A DNA stretch of 40,728 nt from Bacteroidota bacterium (GTDB taxonomy: Bacteria > Bacteroidota > Bacteroidia > Chitinophagales > Chitinophagaceae). The DNA lies in the NCBI GenBank assembly GCA_947451115.1, contig CANFXV010000020.1, positions 1-40,728 of the forward strand. Reading direction: 5' to 3'. Numbering within the stretch: the stretch's first letter is position 1; every line of letters starts with the position of its first letter. A model generated the notes under the pieces. The model searched no databases. It was not told the origin of the DNA and worked only from the letters and a program-made list of their open reading frames with translations. The position numbers were made by a program, and so were the translations under genes. Shown in pieces: positions 9,187 to 17,363 of the stretch.

Positions 9187-10122
9187 CTAGTGTAAAATGG
9201 TATTGCCTTGAAGCATTATTTGATATTGATGTGGGGTAATGCCTTCCATTTTTTTAAATAGACGCACAAAATAATTTACATCATTAAATCCACAATCAAA
9301 GGCCACTGATTTAATAGCGGCATTGGGAAAAATTAATAGCTCTTTGGCGTGTTTAATTTTTTCAGATAAAATATATTCCAATGGACTGATGCCAAATTCC
9401 TTTTTGAAAGAACGATAAAATGTGGTTTTACTCATACAGGCTTTTTCACTCAGAATACCTAATTTAATGTCTTCGGTGATATTGGCTTTGATAAAACCTG
9501 TAATATAAGCAAGCGGATTTGAATTGCTATTTTTGGGTGCCCCCTGCGTTAATTCAAGTTTGTTTTGTACTTGTACAATATTGACAATTAATTCTTGTAA
9601 AGACAAATCTGCAATAATATCTTTCAGTGGCATATTGCTAGAACAAACTGAAATAATTTTATTTAACAAAGAGGCAATCTCTAAGCTATTTTGAAAATGA
9701 TAATTGTTCTTATTGAATTTCCAATAAGTATCTCCCATTCTTGGATACTTGTCATTTAAAAAACTCAAAGTGTTTTCAATTTTTTGATGATCGATAGCCA
9801 GCGCGATGCATTGTGTTGGATTATTGACAGAGGCTTCAGGAAAATCAATATTCATCTCTACACCTCCCGGCACCAGTACGGTCTCTCCCGGCATATAATC
9901 AAAACCTGCATGGTCATACAAATGCATTACTTTTTTTCCTCTTAACATACTAGTGACTACAAAGTCATTGAAAGTTAATGGAACTAAGGCTGCTGCCTGA
10001 TGCGTTTCAAAAACATTCAGCTCGCATTTATCTAAGGTGTAGGCGGTTCTATTCTCCACCAGTGTTTTCAATGATTTTTCCTTGGTAAGGCCTACTTCTT
10101 TTAATTGACTGGATCTAGTCAT
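9187..10122 (-). CDS. AraC-family transcriptional regulator, likely controls adjacent aldehyde dehydrogenase
   Basis: DNA-binding regulator of 311 residues from the ATG at 10122; an in-frame upstream TTG at 10152 would add ten residues but is less likely. The N-terminal effector domain begins LKTLVENRTAYTLDKCELNVFE, which I associate with the AraC-type N-terminal domain found next to aldehyde dehydrogenases in Bacteroidota. The C-terminal AraC/XylS helix-turn-helix pair spans about the last 100 residues, with ACMSKTTFYRSFKKEFGISPLEYI and the second-helix signature FDCGFNDVNYFVRLFKKMEGITPHQY. It is transcribed divergently from the aldehyde dehydrogenase, sharing a 156-base promoter region, which is the usual layout for an aldehyde-responsive activator. 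The heme operon lies 74 bases downstream on the same strand, so read-through is possible. Confidence 0.93.
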   Translation of the reverse strand: MTRSSQLKEVGLTKEKSLKTLVENRTAYTLDKCELNVFETHQAAALVPLTFNDFVVTSMLRGKKVMHLYDHAGFDYMPGETVLVPGGVEMNIDFPEASVNNPTQCIALAIDHQKIENTLSFLNDKYPRMGDTYWKFNKNNYHFQNSLEIASLLNKIISVCSSNMPLKDIIADLSLQELIVNIVQVQNKLELTQGAPKNSNSNPLAYITGFIKANITEDIKLGILSEKACMSKTTFYRSFKKEFGISPLEYILSEKIKHAKELLIFPNAAIKSVAFDCGFNDVNYFVRLFKKMEGITPHQYQIMLQGNTILH

Positions 10123-10158
10123 CGTAGTAATCGTTAATAAATTGTAAATCAACTCATT

Positions 10159-10186
10159 CCAAAATTTTCATTTTTTCCCAAAATGA
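10159..10186. promoter_or_regulatory. candidate AraC-type binding region in divergent promoter
   Basis: The 156-base gap between the regulator and aldehyde dehydrogenase genes holds a direct repeat CCAAAAT at 10159-10165 and 10178-10184, start-to-start 19 bases. This is about two helical turns, as expected for AraC-family dimers. The second copy lies in an inverted repeat TCATTTT-N5-AAAATGA (10168-10186). Function is inferred from position and symmetry only. Confidence 0.35.
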
Positions 10187-10278
10187 GCTTGAATGATTTG
10201 TGCTACAATCTGACTTAAATATACTATAAAAAATACAGATTTAAAACTAGAATTACATTCTAAACAAAACGAAAAGCT

Positions 10279-11784
10279 ATGTCAACGATTGTAAACCGTC
10301 CTACTTTTAAAGCCAAGTATGACAATTTTATTGGGGGTAAATTTGTACCTCCTGTTAAAGGGGAATATTTTGATAATGTTTCTCCTATTGATGGAAAAGT
10401 ATTTACCAAGGCTGCCCGCTCTGGCAAGGAAGATGTGGAATTGGCTATTGATGCTGCCCACCAAGCCTTCCCTACTTGGAGCAAATCGGCCCCCACTTAC
10501 CGAAGCAATATCTTAATCAAAATTGCACAGGTGATTGAAGACAATTTAGAATACCTCGCTACCGTAGAAGCCATTGACAATGGCAAGGCCATTAGAGAAA
10601 CAAGGGCTGCCGATTTACCGCTTTGTGTTGATCATTTTAGGTATTTTGCAGGCGTCATTAGAGCAGAAGAAGGTGCCATCTCAGAGCATGATGAAACTAC
10701 AGTTAGCATTATTGTGCATGAACCTATTGGCGTGGTAGGTCAAATTATTCCTTGGAACTTTCCTTTATTGATGGCTACATGGAAAATTGCTCCAGCTTTG
10801 GCTGCAGGTTGCTGCGTGGTATTAAAACCAGCAGAACAAACACCTACTTCTATTTTATGTTTAATGGAACTCATTGCTGATTTACTACCAGCTGGTGTTT
10901 TGAATGTAGTGACTGGTTTTGGTCCAGAAGCGGGAAAGCCTTTGGCTACCTCCCCAAGAATATCTAAAGTTTCCTTTACAGGCGAAACCACCACCGGCAG
11001 ATTAATTATGCAATATGCTTCTGAAAATTTAATTCCAGTGACCATGGAATTAGGTGGCAAGTCACCTAATATATTTTTCCCATCTGTAGCAGATCATGAT
11101 GACGCCTTCTTTGATAAAGCTGTAGAAGGTGCAGTAATGTTTGCCTTGAATCAAGGGGAGGTTTGTACTTGTCCTTCTAGAATTTTAGTACACGAAAGTA
11201 TTTATGAAAAATTTATGAAGCGTGTGGTGGAAAGAACCAAGGCCATTAAAGTAGGACATCCTTTGGACGGCACTGTAATGATGGGTGCGCAAGCTTCTAA
11301 TGATCAGTATGAAAAAATATTGTCTTATTTAAAAATTGGAAAAGAAGAAGGCGCGGAGGTTTTGTGTGGAGGTGAAGCCAATAAATTAGAAGGTGAATTA
11401 GCAGGTGGTTATTATATTCAACCCACTATTTTTAAAGGCCATAATAAAATGCGCGTCTTCCAAGAAGAAATTTTTGGACCAGTCACCAGTGTCACTACTT
11501 TTAAAACTACTGAAGAAGCCTTGGCCATTGCCAACGATACTTTGTATGGTTTAGGTGCAGGTGTCTGGACTAGAGATGCACATGAATTATATCAAGTACC
11601 ACGCGCTATACAAGCCGGTCGTGTTTGGGTGAACTGCTACCATGCTTATCCAGCCCATGCGCCATTTGGCGGATATAAAAAATCAGGCTTTGGAAGAGAA
11701 ACACATAAAATGATGTTAGGTCATTACAGACAAACAAAAAATATGCTTGTTTCTTATGATAAAAATAAGCTTGGATTTTTTTAG
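10279..11784 (+). CDS. aldB: NAD-dependent aldehyde dehydrogenase, AldB/ExaC (acetaldehyde) type
   Basis: Cytoplasmic enzyme of 501 residues oxidising an aliphatic aldehyde, most likely acetaldehyde, to the acid. The nucleophile is C296 in [11 protein letters not shown] (291-301), and this double-cysteine context is characteristic of AldB/ExaC. The general base is E257 in MELGGKSPN, the oxyanion Asn is N160 in IPWNFP, and the cofactor lysine is K183 in LKPAEQTP. The Rossmann loop is FTGETTTG (233-240). Length is normal for the family. It has a divergent AraC regulator upstream and a DUF779 gene 77 bases downstream, a combination seen with acetaldehyde dehydrogenases in several phyla. A strong hairpin separates it from the DUF779 gene. 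The symbol rests on motif and context; substrate range is unproven. Confidence 0.95.
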   Translation: MSTIVNRPTFKAKYDNFIGGKFVPPVKGEYFDNVSPIDGKVFTKAARSGKEDVELAIDAAHQAFPTWSKSAPTYRSNILIKIAQVIEDNLEYLATVEAIDNGKAIRETRAADLPLCVDHFRYFAGVIRAEEGAISEHDETTVSIIVHEPIGVVGQIIPWNFPLLMATWKIAPALAAGCCVVLKPAEQTPTSILCLMELIADLLPAGVLNVVTGFGPEAGKPLATSPRISKVSFTGETTTGRLIMQYASENLIPVTMELGGKSPNIFFPSVADHDDAFFDKAVEGAVMFALNQGEVCTCPSRILVHESIYEKFMKRVVERTKAIKVGHPLDGTVMMGAQASNDQYEKILSYLKIGKEEGAEVLCGGEANKLEGELAGGYYIQPTIFKGHNKMRVFQEEIFGPVTSVTTFKTTEEALAIANDTLYGLGAGVWTRDAHELYQVPRAIQAGRVWVNCYHAYPAHAPFGGYKKSGFGRETHKMMLGHYRQTKNMLVSYDKNKLGFF

Positions 11785-11809
11785 TGGTCTCTAAAATACT
11801 TTTTATCTT

Positions 11810-11848
11810 ACAAAGAACTTTCATGCTTTATGAAAGTTCTTTGTTTTT
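11810..11848 (+). terminator. intrinsic terminator after aldehyde dehydrogenase
   Basis: Perfect 15-base stem (ACAAAGAACTTTCAT / ATGAAAGTTCTTTGT) with loop GCTTT at 11825-11829, followed by a T run to 11848. It stands between the aldehyde dehydrogenase and the DUF779 gene, so the latter may be expressed at a reduced level or from its own promoter. Confidence 0.85.
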
Positions 11849-11860
11849 AAATTCAATGTT

Positions 11861-12232
11861 ATGACAGAAAGAGTTTTAGTAAGTCCAGCGGCAGAAAAAC
11901 TAATTGCTCAATTAAAAGAAAAATTTGGGCCACTGATGTTTCACCAAAGTGGCGGTTGTTGTGATGGTTCCCAACCCATGTGTTTTGAAAAAGGAGAATT
12001 TAAACTAGGGGGTAGTGATATTAAAATTGGTACCATTGCAGGTTGTGAATTTTTTATGAGCAAGGATCAATTTGAATACTGGAAACATACACAACTTACA
12101 ATAGATGTCACCCCAGGAAGAGGTTCCAGTTTTTCTTTGGAAATACCCATGGGGCTTCGTTTTATAGTACATTCTCGTCTTTATACAGAGGCGGAGCTGC
12201 TAGATTTAGCACCCACCGAAGATTGCGCATAA
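11861..12232 (+). CDS. DUF779 domain-containing protein
   Basis: Small cytoplasmic protein of 123 residues belonging to DUF779, a family repeatedly encoded beside acetaldehyde dehydrogenases; its biochemical role is not established. Visible features are HQSGGCCDGSQPMC with Cys33, Cys34 and Cys41, a further GCEFF (Cys62), and an ending at DCA (Cys122). This cysteine and histidine content suggests metal binding or a thiol role. It lies 77 bases after the aldehyde dehydrogenase and is probably co-regulated, although a strong hairpin lies between them. A second hairpin follows its stop directly. Confidence 0.9.
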   Translation: MTERVLVSPAAEKLIAQLKEKFGPLMFHQSGGCCDGSQPMCFEKGEFKLGGSDIKIGTIAGCEFFMSKDQFEYWKHTQLTIDVTPGRGSSFSLEIPMGLRFIVHSRLYTEAELLDLAPTEDCA

Positions 12233-12266
12233 AATATTCTCTGTTTGAATTAGAGAAATATTTTTT
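12233..12266 (+). terminator. probable terminator after DUF779 gene
   Basis: Imperfect stem, AATATTCTC (from about 12234) against GAGAAATATT (12253-12262), with an 11-base AT-rich loop and a T run 12260-12266. It begins immediately after the stop codon. Confidence 0.6.
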
Positions 12267-12290
12267 AACTTCCCTATACAATTCAATTTT

Positions 12291-13583
12291 ATGGCCAACA
12301 GACGTAATTTTATCCAACACCTAGGCCTGATGGCAGGTGCATTCTCCGCAAATAGCTTGTTCAATCAAGCGCATGCTGCTGAATTTCAACACCTTAACCT
12401 TCAGAAAAAATTAGTCTCTGCCAAAGACTTAGCCATAGATGAGGATTATTGGTCGGTGATTCAACAAGGCTATACTGTTAATCCTGCCTTTGTGAACTTA
12501 AACAATGGTGGCGTGAGTCCTAGCCCAAGAATTGTGCAAGAAGCGGTAGATACTTTTAACAAGATGACCAACGAAGGTCCCTCTTATTTTATGTGGCGCA
12601 TTTTGGATCAAGGCAGAGAACCCCTTAGATATAAATTAGCACAACTAGCAGGCTGCGATCCTGAAGAAATTGCCATCAACAGAAATTCGACCGAGGCATT
12701 GAATACCGTAATTTTTGGATTGAATTTAAAAGCAGGTGATGAAGTGATTGGTACCAAACAGGATTATCCCAATATGATCAATGCTTGGAAACAAAGAGTA
12801 GCCAGAGAAGGATTGGTGTATACGCAACTTAATTTACAATATCCGATAGAAAATGACGAAGAAATTGTGAATGCTTTTGAAAAAGCCATTACGCCAAAAA
12901 CAAAAATATTTCACATCACGCATATGGTGAATTGGGTAGGTCAAATAATGCCGGTCAAAAAATTATGCGACTTAGCCAAGAAGCACAATATTCAAACCAT
13001 AGTGGATGGTGCGCATAGCTTTGGTTTGATGGATTTTAAAATTCCAGATTTTGGTTGTGATTATTTTGGCACTTCCTTGCATAAGTTTTTATCTGCCCCC
13101 ATCGGCAGTGGCATGTTGTGGATTAAAAAAGAAAACATAGAAAAAATTTGGCCCTTGGTATGTAACGATAACCCTAAAGGCAGCGATATTAGAAAGTTTG
13201 AAACCCTTGGTACCAGAAGCTTTCCTATTGAACAAGGCATTGGAGAGGCAATTAATTTTCATACGGCCATTGGTAGCAAAAGAAAAGAAGAACGCATTCG
13301 CTATTTAAAAAATTACTGGGCCACCCGTGTTCAAAATATTCCTAAAGTAAAAATTAAAACCTCGCTTAAGGATGCCTACTCTTGTGCGATTTGTGGCGTA
13401 AGCATTGACGGCATGACCCCTGGTGAATTAGACAATGCTTTATTTAATGATTATAAAATTCATACGGTGGGTATTGTTTGGGAAAATATAAGTTGCGTTC
13501 GTATCACCCCTCACGTGTATACGCGACTACAAGATTTAGATAAGTTGGTCTATGCGATAGAAAAAATTGCTAAAAAAGCTTAG
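12291..13583 (+). CDS. class V-fold PLP-dependent aminotransferase/epimerase-like, Tat-exported
   Basis: A 430-residue fold-type I PLP enzyme resembling isopenicillin-N-epimerase and cysteine-desulfurase-like proteins. The leader NRRNFIQHLGLMAGAFSA (residues 3-20) is of twin-arginine type, so the folded, cofactor-loaded enzyme is probably exported. The PLP site is complete: D239 and H242 in VDGAHSFG, and Schiff-base K265 in TSLHKFLSAP. NRNSTEALN (130-138) contacts the phosphate. No desulfurase-type catalytic Cys loop is obvious. It is a single gene between two terminators and converges with the AbgB-like gene. Substrate unknown; an amino acid or peptide-derived amine is a reasonable guess given neighbouring peptidases and amidohydrolases. 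Confidence 0.9.
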   Translation: MANRRNFIQHLGLMAGAFSANSLFNQAHAAEFQHLNLQKKLVSAKDLAIDEDYWSVIQQGYTVNPAFVNLNNGGVSPSPRIVQEAVDTFNKMTNEGPSYFMWRILDQGREPLRYKLAQLAGCDPEEIAINRNSTEALNTVIFGLNLKAGDEVIGTKQDYPNMINAWKQRVAREGLVYTQLNLQYPIENDEEIVNAFEKAITPKTKIFHITHMVNWVGQIMPVKKLCDLAKKHNIQTIVDGAHSFGLMDFKIPDFGCDYFGTSLHKFLSAPIGSGMLWIKKENIEKIWPLVCNDNPKGSDIRKFETLGTRSFPIEQGIGEAINFHTAIGSKRKEERIRYLKNYWATRVQNIPKVKIKTSLKDAYSCAICGVSIDGMTPGELDNALFNDYKIHTVGIVWENISCVRITPHVYTRLQDLDKLVYAIEKIAKKA

Positions 13584-13606
13584 TTTACTTTTTTAAATAC
13601 CTGCCA

Positions 13607-13644
13607 TAAAAAAGCTCGCCCCCATTAAGGGACGAGCTTTTTTT
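13607..13644. terminator. bidirectional terminator between convergent genes
   Basis: AAAAAGCTCG (13609-13618) pairs with CGAGCTTTTT (13633-13642), with an inner CCC/GGG pair around CATTAA. It is A-rich on one side and T-rich on the other, so it can serve both the PLP-enzyme gene and the amidohydrolase gene. Confidence 0.88.
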
Positions 13645-13664
13645 ATTGAATAGTATTTTAAGCC

Positions 13665-15290
13665 TTAGGGCTTTTTTACGGTTGGGTAAGTAATTCCCAA
13701 TTGCTCTAAATAAGTACCATATTTTTCTGGCTGATAATAAAATGGTTTCATTTCTTCTCTAAACTTCTGCATGATTTCTTTATTCAAATGAATGGCTGGA
13801 GGATCAGTAGCAGAAATAAATGGAATGTATTTTACGTCCTTGGTTTGTACATTGGTATAATAGGCTTTGGCCTCTTCAATTAATTTAGGATTGGTAAAAC
13901 AATCCAATAAAGTCATGGCTGTTGCTTCTGCACCAGCCAAAGATCCTTTGTGGGCAATGGGTGTAGCCATGGCAATGGCATCTGCCCAATGGTGGCCTTT
14001 GGTGCCAGGAATATTGGCAGGATACCTTAACACTATGGTAGGCACTGCCCAAGAAATATCCGCAATATCATCTGAACCACCACCCCATGAAAAAGCAACA
14101 GATCCTTTCAAACTGTCAATGGTTGTTTTTAAACCATCAATCGGTTTGCCTTCATTGTCCTTTTTAGGGGCTTCCACCAATACTTGCACTGCCTTAGCCA
14201 TTTGTATGTCTTTATCATCCCAAGTAGGCATGCCTACTTTTTTAATATTGGCATACATGGCTTCTGCCAAAGGTTTATTAAAATGTCCTGGCCATGCCGT
14301 GCCTAAAATTTGATGCGAAACAGTCGTACCAGACATTAATGCTGCGCCTTCCGCAATTTTAATACCAGATTCATAGTTGGCTTTAATGTCTTCATAAGTT
14401 CTTTCTCTAAAATAATACCATACACTTGCTTTGCTTGGCACCACATTAGGTTGGTCACCACCATCTACCACTACATAATGAGAGCGATTGGTGGGTTTTA
14501 AATGTTCTCTTTTAAAATTCCATCCAATGTCCATAAGTTCCACACCATCTAATGCACTTTTACCGCGCCAAGGTGCACCAGCAGCATGCGCCGCTTCTCC
14601 ATTAAAATCAAAACGCACACTCACTAAACCATTGCCACCATTGTCTCCATAATTAGAACCAAAGTCTCCACTTACATGTGTGAAAATGCAAGCATCAATA
14701 TTTTTAAAATACCCATCTCTAATATACCATGCCTTGGTGCCGACTAATTCTTCAGCAACGCCTGGCCAAATAACAATGGTACCTGGTAAGTGTTCTTTCT
14801 CCATCATTTCTTTCATCGCAATGGCTGCATAAATTATTACAGCTTGTCCAGAATTATGTCCTTCACCATGTCCTGGAGCGCCTTCTACGATTGGATCTTT
14901 GTAAGCCACGCCTGGTTTTTGAGAAGCTTTAGGAATACAATCAATATCACTACCCAATGCAATCACCGGACTGCCCGAACCCCATTTGGCCATCCAAGCA
15001 GTAGGTACATTGGAAATATTTTTGTCAATAGCAAAACCATTTTTAGACAAAACACTGGTTAAATAAGCAGAAGTTTCAAATTCTTGAAATCCTAATTCTC
15101 CAAAACTAAAAATTTGATCTACCATTACTTGCACATCTTTAGCATGTCCAGCAACACTAGTAGCCAATTTTTGTTTCATCGAGGCAATGTCTTTTTCTGT
15201 ATATTTTTTTTGTGCAAAAGCAGGTAAACACATTAAAAATGCAAAGCTTAAAAAACATAAACGTCCAAAGCGAGTCATGTATTTTTTCAT
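13665..15290 (-). CDS. exported AbgB-like M20 family amidohydrolase
   Basis: A 541-residue zinc-dependent amidohydrolase related to the p-aminobenzoyl-glutamate hydrolase B subunit, with a signal peptide ending PAFAQ (about residue 27). Substrates of the family are N-acyl or amide-linked amino acids. Metal-site residues visible are H141 and H145 in GHGEGHNSG, E180-E181 in GVAEELVG and H205 in FTHVSG. The dimerisation 'lid' domain follows (DFNGEAAHAAGAPWRGKSA). At residue 143 it has Glu where M20D relatives have the metal-binding Cys (HxCGH). The single-gene unit has a 266-base AT-rich region upstream, shared with the fibre operon. Exact substrate unknown. Confidence 0.92.
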   Translation of the reverse strand: MKKYMTRFGRLCFLSFAFLMCLPAFAQKKYTEKDIASMKQKLATSVAGHAKDVQVMVDQIFSFGELGFQEFETSAYLTSVLSKNGFAIDKNISNVPTAWMAKWGSGSPVIALGSDIDCIPKASQKPGVAYKDPIVEGAPGHGEGHNSGQAVIIYAAIAMKEMMEKEHLPGTIVIWPGVAEELVGTKAWYIRDGYFKNIDACIFTHVSGDFGSNYGDNGGNGLVSVRFDFNGEAAHAAGAPWRGKSALDGVELMDIGWNFKREHLKPTNRSHYVVVDGGDQPNVVPSKASVWYYFRERTYEDIKANYESGIKIAEGAALMSGTTVSHQILGTAWPGHFNKPLAEAMYANIKKVGMPTWDDKDIQMAKAVQVLVEAPKKDNEGKPIDGLKTTIDSLKGSVAFSWGGGSDDIADISWAVPTIVLRYPANIPGTKGHHWADAIAMATPIAHKGSLAGAEATAMTLLDCFTNPKLIEEAKAYYTNVQTKDVKYIPFISATDPPAIHLNKEIMQKFREEMKPFYYQPEKYGTYLEQLGITYPTVKKP

Positions 15291-15518
15291 AGAGTTAATT
15301 TGAATTTAAGTTACATAAAAATGCGTTAAGAATAGCTACTTAGTTTAAAATCATTTTTATTTCAAAAAACTCAATTTGTAAAATAATGAATAGCAATCGC
15401 TTAGCTTAAAGCCAAGTATAAACAACCCATAAAAAAGGTACATTTATATTTATTTTTTACAATAAATTTTTCGATTGATTTCTAGTAGGCTTAGCAGCAC
15501 TAAACAGATTTTATAAAA

Positions 15519-15526
15519 TAATTTTG
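15519..15526 (+). promoter_or_regulatory. candidate Bacteroidota -7 promoter element
   Basis: TAATTTTG matches the Bacteroidota sigma-ABfr -7 consensus TAnnTTTG exactly and lies 30 bases upstream of the ATG at 15557. A clear -33 TTG at the usual distance is missing. The rest of the 266-base gap (15291-15556) is AT-rich and holds no gene I can support. Confidence 0.4.
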
Positions 15527-15556
15527 ATCCATCACTTTAATAAAAAATTAAAACGG

Positions 15557-16069
15557 ATGCATCAACTATTTTTATTTTTTGGTTTATTGTTTTTTTCAAA
15601 ATCTATGCTAGCCCAAAAATCATTTACCAGTTTTCCAAATGTAAACAGTAGCAAAATTCAAGATGAAAAAATTGGTATGATCTGGAGCTTTGGAGAAACT
15701 ATTTTTACACAAACACTAGTCCATCCCACAGGCTTTATAATCACTGGGGGTTTATTGCAGCCCAATGGTTCAATGAATACAGGTGCTTTCAATAGCATCG
15801 AAAATATAAAAATAGGTATAGGACCCAACCCCACATTGGATCGTATCAATATCTTTTGTGATGAATTGGGAATCATCATAACAAGTATTCAGGTAGCAGA
15901 TGCCTTTGGCCAAAGTAAAAAGTTATGGGAAGGCCCATTTTCTGGAGTCAATTTCAAAACACAGGTTTCAATGCTTTCGGTAAATACGGGGATTTACTTT
16001 ATTGTCATCCATTATATTGTGGACAATAAATACCATAAAATAAAAACTTATAAAATCATTAAAACATAA
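15557..16069 (+). CDS. T9SS-sorted surface/secreted protein, short
   Basis: A 170-residue exported protein; I prefer the ATG at 15557 over the in-frame TTG at 15524 because it starts directly with a signal peptide (LFLFFGLLFFSKSMLAQ). The middle resembles a common Bacteroidota prefix, WSFGETIFTQTLVHPTGFIITGGLLQPN, found before sorting domains. The last about 75 residues form a type A T9SS C-terminal domain: IGPNPTLDRINIF, then NTGIYFIVIHY and a Lys-rich end KIKTYKIIKT. It would cross the outer membrane through the type IX system. Only a small passenger region is left, so it may be an adaptor or anchor. The fibre-like gene begins 4 bases after its stop, so the two are surely co-transcribed. 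Confidence 0.8.
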   Translation: MHQLFLFFGLLFFSKSMLAQKSFTSFPNVNSSKIQDEKIGMIWSFGETIFTQTLVHPTGFIITGGLLQPNGSMNTGAFNSIENIKIGIGPNPTLDRINIFCDELGIIITSIQVADAFGQSKKLWEGPFSGVNFKTQVSMLSVNTGIYFIVIHYIVDNKYHKIKTYKIIKT

Positions 16070-16073
16070 AACT

Positions 16074-17363
16074 ATGAAGTATGTTTTTTTTATTAGCCTT
16101 TTCCTATTTTGTTTGCCTGGTTTTCTAATGGCCCAAAGCAATAAAGGAATTAATTTTCAAGCCATTGCAAGAAACAACAACGGCCTAGCTATGCCCAATA
16201 AACTATTGAATGTGCGTGTTTCTATAAAAACGGATAGCAATAGTAACAAAAATGAATATCAAGAGATGATGCCTGTAACCACCAACGCCTTGGGTTTATT
16301 TTCGTTGGTGGTGGGACAAATGGAAACCAATAAAACCATCACCTTGGGTCCATTTGAAAACATCAATTGGTCTAAATCGGATAAATATTTACAAATAGAA
16401 GTGGATACTCTTGGTGATTTTTCTTTCATCAATATGGGTAGTCAAAAAATTAATTATGTACCTTTTTCTTTTTATGCGGATAATGTAGGTGCCCAAAACA
16501 TCAATGGAATCATTGGACTAAGCCAGGGAGGCACAGGGGTTGACAATTTAAAAGATTTAAAAGTATTGTTAGCCATTGATAAAATTAACAATACCCCCGA
16601 TAGCCTAAAGCCTACCAGCAGCTTAATCACGAGCGCAATCAATACAAAATTAAATAAAACAGATACCGCGTCTTTGAGTACTAGAATCAATTTAAAACTA
16701 AACAGCGCAGATACCCTGAGCTTATCCAACAGAATAAAAACAATCACTAAAACCGACACTAGTTTTTTAAGTGCAAGAATTGATAGCAAATTAAATAAAA
16801 TAGATACCGCTTCATTGAGTAGTAGAATCAACAAAAAAATAAACATAGGCGAAATTGCTGCCACAGACATTACTGCTGCTTTGGGCTATACACCTATAAG
16901 AGATGATTATGGAAATTTTTACGATACCGCTGCACAGCCGGCCTTGGTTTCCACCGCTACTGCATTAAAATTTTCTTATACTGGCTTAGCCAATAATATC
17001 AATGTCAACAATAATACAAGTGGGGTTCCTACAAAAATTACCGTAGTACATGCAGGGGTATACAATGTAAAGTATGCCATTCAAATCTTGAAAAATGAGG
17101 TGGGTGCAGACATTGCCAGTGTTTGGATCAGACGCAATGGATCTGCCTATTTGAATACCAATGTCAATTTTAATATTTCAGGCAGTGGAATTAAAAACCT
17201 ACTTACAGGTTCCTATTATGTAGACCTTGGTGCCAATGATTATGTAGAATTGTATTACAGTATAAAAAACAGCAGTAGTATTCCTACAGGAACCTTGTTA
17301 CAAGCTAATCCTTCGAGACCTGCAACACCTTCTGTTTATTTAACCATAGATAGGATCAACTAA
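16074..17363 (+). CDS. phage-tail-fibre-like modular surface protein
   Basis: A 429-residue exported protein with signal peptide MKYVFFISLFLFCLPGFLMAQ. The N-terminal domain (about 24-135) begins KGINFQAIARNNNGLAM, a module common in Bacteroidota adhesin-like proteins. Next comes the linker GLSQGGTGVDNLKDLK (148-163), typical of tail-fibre proteins, then four 15-16-residue repeats with core DTxSLSxRI (193-255). A fibre-type ITAALGYTP linker (266-274) follows, and the C-terminal about 130 residues look like a C1q/TNF-like trimeric head (HAGVYNVKYAIQI, ASVWIRRNG, NDYVELYYS). The build suggests a trimeric adhesin or fibre. No T9SS domain is present, so export or anchoring may depend on the partner gene 4 bases upstream. 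Its stop overlaps the convergent M24 gene by 4 bases. Confidence 0.82.
   Translation: MKYVFFISLFLFCLPGFLMAQSNKGINFQAIARNNNGLAMPNKLLNVRVSIKTDSNSNKNEYQEMMPVTTNALGLFSLVVGQMETNKTITLGPFENINWSKSDKYLQIEVDTLGDFSFINMGSQKINYVPFSFYADNVGAQNINGIIGLSQGGTGVDNLKDLKVLLAIDKINNTPDSLKPTSSLITSAINTKLNKTDTASLSTRINLKLNSADTLSLSNRIKTITKTDTSFLSARIDSKLNKIDTASLSSRINKKINIGEIAATDITAALGYTPIRDDYGNFYDTAAQPALVSTATALKFSYTGLANNINVNNNTSGVPTKITVVHAGVYNVKYAIQILKNEVGADIASVWIRRNGSAYLNTNVNFNISGSGIKNLLTGSYYVDLGANDYVELYYSIKNSSSIPTGTLLQANPSRPATPSVYLTIDRIN
16644..16844 (+). repeat. intragenic fibre repeat, four units
   Basis: Four consecutive units of about 45-48 bases encode [L/I]xKxDTxSLSxRI[N/D]xK. Units 1 and 4 are nearly identical at the nucleotide level (AAATTAAATAAAAYAGATACCG shared core), which points to recent duplication within the gene. 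Confidence 0.8.

Noticed and set aside
13867..14313. 148-codon open frame on the plus strand
   Set aside because: It lies wholly inside the AbgB-like gene in antisense and shows no signal peptide, domain or own promoter; a codon-bias shadow.
15491..15502. TTAGCAGCACTA occurs here and at 9153-9164, both upstream of genes
   Set aside because: The two copies have opposite orientation to their genes and a shared 12-mer is expected by chance in 40 kb of AT-rich DNA.
16472..16870. 132-codon minus-strand frame with hydrophobic repeats
   Set aside because: It is the mirror of the fibre repeats; the apparent periodic LLF pattern comes from the repeated plus-strand codons.
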